DNA of 13,528 nt from JAJYLM01 sp964547905. GTDB lineage: Bacteria > JAMCPX01. This document shows, in pieces, positions 6,041 to 11,699 of this stretch. The notes beneath the pieces were generated by a model that saw only the letters and a program-made list of their open reading frames with translations, did not search any database and was not told the origin of the DNA. A program made the position numbers and the translations under genes. Each line of letters starts with the position of its first letter. The stretch's first letter is position 1. The DNA lies in the NCBI GenBank assembly GCA_964547905.1, contig CAZJPN010000084.1:1-13528 (forward strand), in the 5' to 3' direction.

Positions 6041-6732
6041 GGATACTTCCTTGCCTGGGTACGTTTTTTGTAAAGCCTCTCCGTGAATCCGCCATCCTGC
6101 TCAAAGGCCTTTGCCTGGGCGTCAAGCTGGCGGTCCAGCAGATAACAGCACAAGTTCAAAAGAGAAAGGGCGGCATTGGCCACAAGCACGGAAGATTGCA
6201 CCGACCTCCACTGACCATCACCGACCCTCACGGACTGTGGGTTTTCCTCTGCTTTGGCCGTGTCCTCCTGTTTTTGCTTGTCCGTGTTAGTCTGTGTTCG
6301 TCCGCGATTGTCCGTGTTCCCCCTCTCCCTTTCCACCCACTTCTGCACATCCTCCAGGCAGGAGCAGCGCTTTGCCTTGAAGCGGGTAAGCGCCGGATAA
6401 TCCGGCTTCCATAGCGGCAGGCCCCGCTGACGAAGATAATCCTCATAGTCAAGGCGCAGCTCTTCCAGACTCGCGCGGGCAACGTTGGTGAGCTTGAGCT
6501 CCGTCTTTTTTGAAGTGCCGCTCGCCTGACTGCCCTCTGCGATGTTCTGCACACCGCTCCGTGCGGCCTGTACCATTTGGTCATTGGTACGGCTTCGCCG
6601 ATCTATGTAACAGTCGCAGAAACGCACCGTCACGTCATACACCAACTGCGCAATCTGAAAGCTCTTCAGCTTGCGATACCCGCCGTGCGGTGGGATTAAA
6701 TCGGAGGTTGAGGGATGGTTATGAATGTCCAT
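6037..6732 (-). CDS. Four-helix-bundle suffix-domain protein (23S rRNA intervening-sequence protein relative) with an in-frame repeat insert
   Basis: A 231-residue protein whose N-terminal part (about 12-135) is a four-helix bundle of the IVS-protein superfamily: LIPPHGGYRKLKSF, then DQMVQAARSGVQNIAEGS and TKKTELKLT-like helices. The C-terminal suffix (about 184-225) ends with ALSLLNLCCYLLDRQL and GGFTERLY. Between them, residues ~138-180 are rich in T, D, Q, R and S and correspond to a 10-bp-periodic repeat in the DNA, so they look inserted. Genes of this family accompany type I RM and other accessory loci, but their role is not established. The stop overlaps the hsdS ATG (ATGA). Base composition is clearly more GC-rich than both neighbours, which suggests separate acquisition. 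No clear ribosome site precedes ATG 6732. Confidence 0.75.
   Translation of the reverse strand: MDIHNHPSTSDLIPPHGGYRKLKSFQIAQLVYDVTVRFCDCYIDRRSRTNDQMVQAARSGVQNIAEGSQASGTSKKTELKLTNVARASLEELRLDYEDYLRQRGLPLWKPDYPALTRFKAKRCSCLEDVQKWVERERGNTDNRGRTQTNTDKQKQEDTAKAEENPQSVRVGDGQWRSVQSSVLVANAALSLLNLCCYLLDRQLDAQAKAFEQDGGFTERLYKKRTQARKYP
6201..6320. repeat. Two arrays of degenerate 10-bp tandem units inside a coding region
   Basis: Four head-to-tail decamers fill 6281-6320 (tccgtgttag, tctgtgttcg, tccgcgattg, tccgtgttcc; consensus TCCGTGTTNG). A second set of four decamers fills 6201-6240 (ccgacctcca, ctgaccatca, ccgaccctca, cggactgtgg). The two arrays contain complementary words (CACGGAC at about 6229, GTCCGTG at about 6280) around a ~40-bp centre, so the element could fold into an imperfect hairpin. 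It is in frame within the four-helix-bundle gene and forms residues ~138-178. Confidence 0.7.
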
Positions 6733-6804
6733 GTTGGGTTAATTCTAGTCCTATTTTTTTGCTACAAAACTGGTAAAGAGAGTGAGTATTGGTGGAATCA
6801 GTAA

Positions 6805-7605
6805 TCATGTTTTAATCTCTAATAATTCAATTAAAGCAAGCGCTATATATTCTTTAATCCTTTTTACTTCCTCTATAGATTGTGGCATATGTGTAGCAAC
6901 AGATGAACGATCATATACAGATCTAATAAACTGTCCTACAAGAGCTTCTATAATGTTGACATTATCTACAACAGAATCTAACTGCGTTTTTACCAAACCT
7001 CTGGCTTTAAGAATAAAAACTACTTTTTGTTTCATTGTCGGCTTCGTCGTATTCAGTTCTAAGCGAAATCCTGGTTGAGCTTCTACATTTTTGTCGGGGG
7101 CCATTGTATTCAAAAGTTCCCGTAGGCTTTCTCGGAACTCTACGGCAGTGCCTTGCCATGAAATGCGGCTCTTATCTTGTAAGTCCAATACAGCTTGTTT
7201 ATATGATAGAGCTGATGTTCGGTTGACTTTTGTCAAAATTTCAAGAATTTTTGAATCCCTACTGTCGCCAGTCATGTTTTTGATTGAAATTGGTGCAGTA
7301 TTTTTTAATTCTATCTCGTTTACAGCAGTGTTCATTTCCCTCAAAATACGCAGATACACATCTGTTAATGTGCGTCCTTGAATACATCGCAACAGATCCT
7401 GCATAGTTTTATCCACATTTACGAGATCGGCATCAATTCCACCTTTAGCTATAATAGCAGATCGTAATCTCTGAAAGTAATTCTGTACGACTAACCTCAT
7501 TTCTTCTTTTATGCCTGTTGTATTTAAATGCTTTGCTTTATTTTTCTTAATAATCCCTAGCAATTTCGAGATATTGGCTCGTAATTCCTGAATGAATTCA
7601 TTCAT
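6805..7605 (-). CDS. Uncharacterised 266-residue protein, possibly related to predicted pPIWI-associating nucleases
   Basis: A protein with a mostly helical N-terminal half and a characteristic central block: SALSYKQAVLDL (131-142), RISWQGTAVEFRESL with APD (about 147-170), QPGFRLE, and TKPTMKQKVVFILKARG. I recall this block (W/Y-x-GTA-x-E-x-RE...AP...TMKQKV..IL..RG) from proteins labelled predicted pPIWI-associating nucleases, but cannot confirm it here; E156 and R158 are invariant-looking polar positions. No signal peptide or membrane segment. AGAAGGG lies about 10 nt before the ATG at 7605, and the gene follows its 189-residue neighbour by 14 nt, so the two form one module. Position in a defence-type island suggests a conflict function; this is inference. 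Confidence 0.55.
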   Translation of the reverse strand: MNEFIQELRANISKLLGIIKKNKAKHLNTTGIKEEMRLVVQNYFQRLRSAIIAKGGIDADLVNVDKTMQDLLRCIQGRTLTDVYLRILREMNTAVNEIELKNTAPISIKNMTGDSRDSKILEILTKVNRTSALSYKQAVLDLQDKSRISWQGTAVEFRESLRELLNTMAPDKNVEAQPGFRLELNTTKPTMKQKVVFILKARGLVKTQLDSVVDNVNIIEALVGQFIRSVYDRSSVATHMPQSIEEVKRIKEYIALALIELLEIKT

Positions 7606-7619
7606 TAAAACATGCCCTT

Positions 7620-8189
7620 CTATTTTTTTCGCTTGGTCTGACTTCGTCGCTTCTTATTTCGTCTTACTTTAATAGCTTGTTCTCGAGGCAAATTGTGAGC
7701 AACAAGATTATACCCAACAGGGTTCAGCTTATATTTCCCGCTCCTAGCAGAATCAAAATATCCTGCATTTTTTGCATTCACTAACAAAAATTGGGGTTTT
7801 TTAGGTAATGTAAATGAAGCTTGCTTAAAATATTTAGTCATATCATCAACGTTCACTTCGCTCTTTCTCTCTGTTTCAGATGCTTGCTCTGATAAATAAA
7901 AGGCAACGAGGGCTGCCATTTCAATAGCAGAGGAAGGTTTTTTTTGCTCTTTAAGACTTTTGATGTCTATCTGTTTAATCGTTTCATCGACATGCTCTAT
8001 TGTTGAGGCATGAACTGTTTCTGTGATATGTTCTACTTTTGGACTCTCACTTAATGGAATGCTAAGGTTTTCACATGCAGCCTTAATCGCTGTCACTCTC
8101 TTGCCTTGATCAAGCGATTCCAATGCTTGTATAATTTCGTCGATAGCTTGACCGAGTGTTTTAATTATTTCTTTTTGTTGCTCTGTCAT
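7620..8189 (-). CDS. Uncharacterised 189-residue protein with a winged-helix-like core and a basic tail; partner of the 266-residue gene
   Basis: Residues 1-45 form a predicted helical segment (EIIKTLGQAIDEIIQALESL). Residues 46-85 are polar and low in order. Residues 88-170 are compact: SAIEMAALVAFYLSE, DDMTKYFKQASFTLPKKPQ, AKNAGYFDSARSGKYKLNPVGYNLVAHNLPR, a pattern that looks like a winged-helix DNA-binding domain. The last 16 residues are strongly basic (KVRRNKKRRSQTKRKK), consistent with nucleic-acid binding. I do not recognise a named family. ATG 8189 has AGGAGG 8 nt upstream, so it is the first gene of the two-gene module. A palindrome with TTAACC/GGTTAA arms overlaps that ribosome site, suggesting control by a repressor. 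Confidence 0.6.
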   Translation of the reverse strand: MTEQQKEIIKTLGQAIDEIIQALESLDQGKRVTAIKAACENLSIPLSESPKVEHITETVHASTIEHVDETIKQIDIKSLKEQKKPSSAIEMAALVAFYLSEQASETERKSEVNVDDMTKYFKQASFTLPKKPQFLLVNAKNAGYFDSARSGKYKLNPVGYNLVAHNLPREQAIKVRRNKKRRSQTKRKK

Positions 8190-8193
8190 TTTC

Positions 8194-8219
8194 TTAACCT
8201 CCTATATGGTTAAATTTAT
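8194..8219. promoter_or_regulatory. Operator-like inverted repeat over the ribosome site of the two-gene module
   Basis: TTAACC (8194-8199) and GGTTAA (8208-8213) are perfect inverted arms 8 bp apart, with the right arm continuing as GGTTAAATTTA. The site lies 5 bp upstream of the 189-residue gene and includes its AGGAGG. Its half-site GGTTAAATTT is identical to the half-site of the palindrome in front of the toxin-antitoxin operon at 10659-10687, though the arm spacing differs (8 against 5 bp). Confidence 0.45.
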
Positions 8220-8244
8220 CTATAAGTAATCCAAGTTTTTGATA

Positions 8245-8343
8245 TTATAAAGATTGCTCAATCAATCTCTCCGCATCTTTCACATTTATCTCCCCCGACA
8301 ACAGCTTTGACAATAAAGTGTCACGGAGGATGGAAAGAGAACT
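8245..8343 (-). pseudogene. Remnant of the 3' end of a second hsdS
   Basis: Reading to the TAA at 8245-8247 gives SSLSILRDTLLSKLL followed by SGEINVKDAERLIEQSL. The L-x-x-LRDTLLPKLLSGE-x-x-VKDAE ending is the standard C-terminus of a class of HsdS proteins different from the intact hsdS at 5066-6040. No start or recognition domain is left, so only about 32 codons survive. It shows that a different type I system once occupied this locus. Confidence 0.7.
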
Positions 8344-8386
8344 TTCGACTATAAAACCGCAGCTTGGTTGCTTATCTACGCGCTTT

Positions 8387-8428
8387 TTAGTTTTCAAGGG
8401 TCCGCTTTAGCTGATTTATGTCTTTCAT
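8387..8428 (-). pseudogene. Remnant of the 5' end of an mntA-like gene
   Basis: From ATG 8428 the frame reads MKDINQLKRTLEN and then a stop. The intact mntA at 8875-9168 begins MKNIGRIKRILENQKR, matching at 8 of 13 positions, and the DNA similarity continues a few bases past the stop with indels. It directly follows the hsdR tail remnant on the minus strand and runs into the hsdS tail remnant. It is probably a decayed copy of a toxin-antitoxin gene that once sat behind an hsdR. Confidence 0.55.
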
Positions 8429-8444
8429 ATTAAAACTCCACAGT

Positions 8445-8523
8445 TTTCATGACACCAGTACCTCGTTAAGCTCTTCGAGAACTTTGTTCGCTCCGTCGCC
8501 GAAGGTGTTGTAAATATTTTACT
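8445..8523. repeat. hsdR 3'-end copy A (direct repeat, also a gene remnant)
   Basis: On the minus strand this encodes YNTFGDGANKVLEELNEVL-VS and a stop at 8447-8449, i.e. the last ~22 residues of HsdR. It matches copy B (10706-10783) with six mismatches and one 1-bp indel over ~78 bp, including 36 identical consecutive bases. The stop codon of hepT (8522-8524) lies at its edge. With copy B it brackets the four-gene toxin-antitoxin operon. Confidence 0.85.
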
Positions 8524-8878
8524 ATTCTTCATTCTCATGGATGTAATCTTGCTTGAGCTTTTCGAATAATGGTTTTACGGACGGGATGTCTTCCTTGACC
8601 GTCTTCCAGATGACCTTTAGGTTCAAACCAAAATATTCATGGACCACTTTGTCTCTCATACCGGCAATATCCCGCCACGGTATTTGCGGATATTTTTTCC
8701 TGACCGAAGGTGGAATATTCTTTGTAGCTTCTCCGATAATTTCTATTGCCCTTACCGTTGCAAACTGTGTTTTATCTTCTTTAATAAACTCATCATAGGG
8801 TATATCTTGAAGAAATCCCTGTGCTTTCGTCATGGCATCCAGAACGTCATTTATATAGTCAAGGATTGCCCTTTTCAT
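8522..8878 (-). CDS. hepT: HepT-like HEPN RNase toxin (DUF86 family)
   Basis: A 118-residue protein of the DUF86/HepT family of HEPN RNases, which cleave RNA in the cytoplasm and stop growth when not neutralised. The active-site motif R-x4-H-x-Y is complete: R75-DKVV-H80-E-Y82 in GMRDKVVHEYFG. VRAIEIIGEATKNIP (42-56) and IPWRDIAG (66-73) are standard for the family. The Tyr in this motif is the residue modified by the partner nucleotidyltransferase in characterised MntA-HepT pairs. Its start overlaps the end of mntA by 4 nt (ATGA), so toxin translation is coupled to the antitoxin. It is the last gene of the operon and ends inside the hsdR tail repeat. Confidence 0.93.
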   Translation of the reverse strand: MKRAILDYINDVLDAMTKAQGFLQDIPYDEFIKEDKTQFATVRAIEIIGEATKNIPPSVRKKYPQIPWRDIAGMRDKVVHEYFGLNLKVIWKTVKEDIPSVKPLFEKLKQDYIHENEE

Positions 8879-9168
8879 ACTGTTACCACTTCCTTCAGTA
8901 TATGCCTGCCGATAACGGGTTTAAGGGCGTCTTTCATGACCAGATCCACTTTTATTTTCAAAATGTCGCTGAGATAATTTTCTATCTCTACGAATGTTAA
9001 AAGCCCGGGCTCTTCCTCAAATTCCACGAGTATATCCACGTCGCTTTTTTTCTTCTGCTCGCCGCGGACATAGGATCCAAAAATACCTATCTCTTTGATC
9101 TTATATTTTTCCTTCAGATACCGCTTTTGATTTTCAAGGATTCGCTTTATCCGACCTATATTCTTCAT
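8875..9168 (-). CDS. mntA: MntA-like nucleotidyltransferase antitoxin
   Basis: A 97-residue minimal nucleotidyltransferase. GS-x10-D-x-D is intact (G31-S32 in IFGSYVRGE, D43 and D45 in KSDVDIL), and a further acidic residue lies in KIKVDLVMKD, as expected for the third metal ligand. In characterised MntA-HepT systems this enzyme transfers AMP to a Tyr of HepT and so disarms it. The gene overlaps both neighbours by 4 nt (ATGA at 9165-9168 with the HigA-like gene and at 8875-8878 with hepT), so it is translationally coupled on both sides. It resembles only in motif the MNT at 4391-4723; the sequences are otherwise different. Confidence 0.92.
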   Translation of the reverse strand: MKNIGRIKRILENQKRYLKEKYKIKEIGIFGSYVRGEQKKKSDVDILVEFEEEPGLLTFVEIENYLSDILKIKVDLVMKDALKPVIGRHILKEVVTV

Positions 9169-10295
9169 GCTACCCTTTTAACTTTATCAAGATTCTTTTC
9201 TGCCCAGAACGCATCCGGTATAAGCTTTGAGACCTCTGTTTTTAAATCGTTAAGATTTCTTCGGCTTAGGATGTTATGATGTTGTAATACGCCGACAACA
9301 ATGGATGGGCTTGTTTTCAATTCGGAAGCACAGGCTTCGACTCTTTCTCTTGATATGTAATTCTTATACGGTTTAAAGAACTTCACAATGTCGTTTGTCT
9401 TTAACATTTTTTCTGCAAGCCTATTTGCAGATGCCTCTTTTTTAGGGATTACATCATCCTGAATATCAATAAACACATCATCCTTCTTCCTCAGATGAAG
9501 CAAAACATGGGCTATCTCGTGAGCCATTGTGAACCAGAAATTATCCTTTCTGTCATATCTTGCAGAGTAGACAATAACAGGATTCTTATCATCAAAAAAA
9601 GATGCCCCATCTGTGTAAGTCTTTTGTAAATGACTCAATACAAAAAATTTAACGCCGGCATTGTTTATATCTTTGATAAGATGTGCCGCGCCATCACTTA
9701 GAGTTGTATAATTACTAAAATTATCAGCGATATCTTGCAATTCTGATTTTTTGTATTCTTTTACTTCATACGTCTTGGAACACATTTTAGCCATCTGAAA
9801 CCATGTCCATGCATAGTAATTATTGTATTGTTTATAGGCTTCTGACTTTCTAAAATTGAGAGAAGGGGCTTTATCTAAATAAGAAAAATCCAATACTGAT
9901 GTATTCCAGAATCGTTTTACTTCCTCAATTAACTCCTCCATGTTCTTAAAGGAGTTAAGCCAGCCCTTTTTTATCATTTCATTCACCGGCATGTGTTTAT
10001 AGACATTTGCTTTTACAGCCACATCTTTCTCTTCTGTTTTTTCTCCCTGTAATCGTAGTCTGTAATTTATATCAAGGTTAATCCAGTATTGGGCCGATTG
10101 TCCGAATGCCTTATTCAAGAGCTTGGCAATATCTATCGTTATTGCTTGCTTGTTCATTATGATCTTGTTTACGGACTTCAATGAAATTCCCAGTATACTC
10201 GCCAGATCTTCCTGCCTCCAGTTTCGGGCTTCAAGTTCCTCTTTGATGAATTCGCCAGGACCTATGTTCATAAACGGATTATTTTTATTTACCAT
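9165..10295 (-). CDS. HigA-type antitoxin fused to an ImmA/IrrE metallopeptidase domain
   Basis: A 376-residue two-domain protein (numbered here from an ATG four codons upstream, 10307). Residues 14-80 form an XRE/HigA helix-turn-helix (GEFIKEEL, RQEDLASILGISLKSVNKII, QYWINLD). Residues ~200-310 form an ImmA/IrrE zinc peptidase with HEIAH at 263-267 and the third-ligand segment EASANRLAEKM at 291-301. Fusions of this type are antitoxins or transcription regulators of RelE/HigB-type toxins. The HTH presumably binds the palindrome at the operon promoter; the peptidase suggests regulated proteolysis. I start at ATG 10295: the toxin stop ends 1 nt before it and GGAG lies 6 nt upstream. The end overlaps mntA by ATGA. 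Confidence 0.9.
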   Translation of the reverse strand: MVNKNNPFMNIGPGEFIKEELEARNWRQEDLASILGISLKSVNKIIMNKQAITIDIAKLLNKAFGQSAQYWINLDINYRLRLQGEKTEEKDVAVKANVYKHMPVNEMIKKGWLNSFKNMEELIEEVKRFWNTSVLDFSYLDKAPSLNFRKSEAYKQYNNYYAWTWFQMAKMCSKTYEVKEYKKSELQDIADNFSNYTTLSDGAAHLIKDINNAGVKFFVLSHLQKTYTDGASFFDDKNPVIVYSARYDRKDNFWFTMAHEIAHVLLHLRKKDDVFIDIQDDVIPKKEASANRLAEKMLKTNDIVKFFKPYKNYISRERVEACASELKTSPSIVVGVLQHHNILSRRNLNDLKTEVSKLIPDAFWAEKNLDKVKRVA

Positions 10296-10296
10296 T

Positions 10297-10608
10297 TTAA
10301 TCTCCATAATGTTTAGAAAGTTCTACTATATAGACATCCCCTTTTGTTTTCTCTTTGTTTGTCCATAGTATTTCGATCTCTAATCTATACTTTTTATTCA
10401 ATTCTAACGAATACCTGTTTTCGAATCCCCTTAATTCCTCAAAGTTCAGTGATGGTGCCTTCCATAGATCGTATATGACGTTCGCCGCCTCCAGTTGCTG
10501 TATTCTCATAAAGAATTTTTTAATAACTTCTGGAGGTAGACTGTATTTCCTATTCTTACCTTCTGAGTAAAGCTTCTCAAGATTCCTGTTTTTAAACTCA
10601 ACCTGCAA
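10297..10608 (-). CDS. higB: HigB/RelE-ParE-family toxin
   Basis: A 103-residue toxin of the RelE/ParE superfamily, HigB-like, expected to cleave mRNA at the ribosome. The C-terminal half shows the family strands: LWKAPSLNFEELRG (48-61), RYSLELNKKYRLEIEI (65-80) and DVYIVELSKHYGD at the end, with Arg/Lys residues placed as in HigB. The start codon is TTG at 10608, preceded by GAGGG at 7 nt; no in-frame ATG precedes it and the next one would remove the N-terminus. It is followed after 1 nt by the HigA-ImmA gene, giving toxin-first order as in higBA. Promoter and palindrome lie immediately upstream. Confidence 0.88.
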   Translation of the reverse strand: MQVEFKNRNLEKLYSEGKNRKYSLPPEVIKKFFMRIQQLEAANVIYDLWKAPSLNFEELRGFENRYSLELNKKYRLEIEILWTNKEKTKGDVYIVELSKHYGD

Positions 10609-10629
10609 ACTTTTTCCCTCATGTCTTAT

Positions 10630-10657
10630 ATATTAGAACTTCAAAACAAATTGTCAA
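10630..10657 (-). promoter_or_regulatory. Promoter of the toxin-antitoxin operon
   Basis: On the minus strand a consensus TTGACA (10652-10657) is followed after 16 bp by TAATAT (10630-10635), 21 bp before the TTG start of the toxin gene. The 29-bp palindrome ends 1 bp upstream of the -35 box. Confidence 0.65.
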
Positions 10658-10658
10658 G

Positions 10659-10687
10659 TCAAATTTAACCTCATAGGTTAAATTTGA
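10659..10687. promoter_or_regulatory. Perfect palindromic operator candidate of the toxin-antitoxin operon
   Basis: Two perfect 12-bp arms, TCAAATTTAACC and its reverse complement, surround the 5-bp centre TCATA. It abuts the -35 box of the higB promoter. Toxin-antitoxin operons are normally repressed by their own antitoxin at such a palindrome, so the HigA helix-turn-helix is the likely ligand (inference). The arms are too AT-rich and lack a T-run for a terminator. Confidence 0.75.
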
Positions 10688-10705
10688 ATAACATATTGCT
10701 TTCAA

Positions 10706-10783
10706 TTTCATGCCACCAGTACCTCGTTAAGCTCTTCGAGAACTTTGTTGGCGCCGCTGCCGAAGGTATTGTAAAATTTTACT
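10706..10783. repeat. hsdR 3'-end copy B (direct repeat)
   Basis: This is the natural end of the deleted hsdR gene at 10708-11507 and the partner of copy A at 8445-8523. Both copies have the same orientation and end with the hsdR stop codon. Copy B reads FYNTFGSGANKVLEELNEVL-VA and a stop. Confidence 0.85.
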
Positions 10784-11507
10784 GCTCCGCCTTTTTCGTA
10801 AAACGGAGACAGTGAAAAGTCGTCCATGCCGATAGTCAAAGATGTGCCGATATGCTCTTTTATCATGTTGAGCCATTCTTTTTGATCCGGCGTGAACTTT
10901 CTGCCATCGGATTCCTGGGCATTAAGCCATGTGCGGTAAAGGTCTTTCCGCCGCCTGACGCCATCTGGATAAGGGCACGCGGCTTTGCCTGCTCAAATGA
11001 ATCCTCCAGATTATGAATCGCCTCAATCTGGCAATCCCGTAATCTATTGGTAATAAGCTGGGGCATTCCCCTTAATTTTCTTCTTATTGTTTGTTCTGCC
11101 GAAATCCATTCCTTTAGCGTTTCGGGTTTATGAAAAGCAAATATCCTTCTGGAGCATGGTTCCGGGTCTCTCAAATCCCTGAAATTGGTTTCTATGCCTG
11201 TGCTCTCATAGGCAAAGGGCAGAGGCTCCTGCACATGGGGGAGATTGTCCGGGATTGCTTTTATGTATGCATCAGACTGTTCTGCAACACCGATTAATGT
11301 CGTACCTTCAGGTTTTGCTTCTATCACTCCGACAGCAACCCTATCAACAAAGAGCATATAATCAACAGTACCTGATTTTACAGGGACCTCACGGACAGCT
11401 ATGCCCATGGAAGCACCGAGATTTAATTCCTGTATGTTCTGGATTTTCCAATCCGCTTCTTCAAGAAGCCGGTCAATTTGCAACCTTGCCCTGTCCTCGG
11501 GTTTCAT
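10708..11507 (-). pseudogene. hsdR: Type I restriction endonuclease subunit, internally deleted and frameshifted
   Basis: From ATG 11507 about 191 residues match the N-terminus of an HsdR: KPEDRARLQIDRLLEEADW, then the nuclease core with D49 (VDYMLFVD) and E63-A-K65 (a PD-(D/E)xK site), HVQEPLPFAYESTGIET (91-107), and the Walker A MASGGGKTFT (182-191). Directly after this P-loop (near 10935) the sequence jumps to the C-terminal domain in another frame: RTWLNAQESDGRKFTP, MDDFSLSPFYEKGG, and the tail to the stop at 10708-10710. A full HsdR of this kind is roughly 780-920 residues, so the helicase motor is missing (several hundred residues). The product cannot translocate DNA. A TATAAT-like box lies at 11546-11551, about 40 bp upstream. 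The alternative ORF start at TTG 11543 is less likely. Confidence 0.9.
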
Positions 11508-11699
11508 ATAATTCAACTTATTACAATATGAAGTATTTTTCAAGAATTATAGGGAGATAGGTAAAGGTACATTTAGAAATCAATAGGGGCACCCATTGTT
11601 TCCTTTTAAGTTGTTTCAAGTGGGTTTCATACCTGCTCTCAAATGCCTTCTGACGCTACTGTATTACAGACGGTAAAAGGTCTTATAAAAAAAATAATT

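Noticed and set aside
6201..6320. CRISPR array from the short regular repeats
   Set aside because: Units are 10 bp, degenerate, without spacers, and lie in frame inside a coding sequence.
5977..6414. 145-residue plus-strand ORF
   Set aside because: Antisense of the four-helix-bundle gene and the hsdS start; open only because of the GC-rich repeat.
11660..11699. Terminator after rnc
   Set aside because: There is a T-run on the minus strand at about 11686-11694 but the only nearby inverted repeat (AGAC/GTCT) lies beyond it, in the wrong order for an intrinsic terminator.
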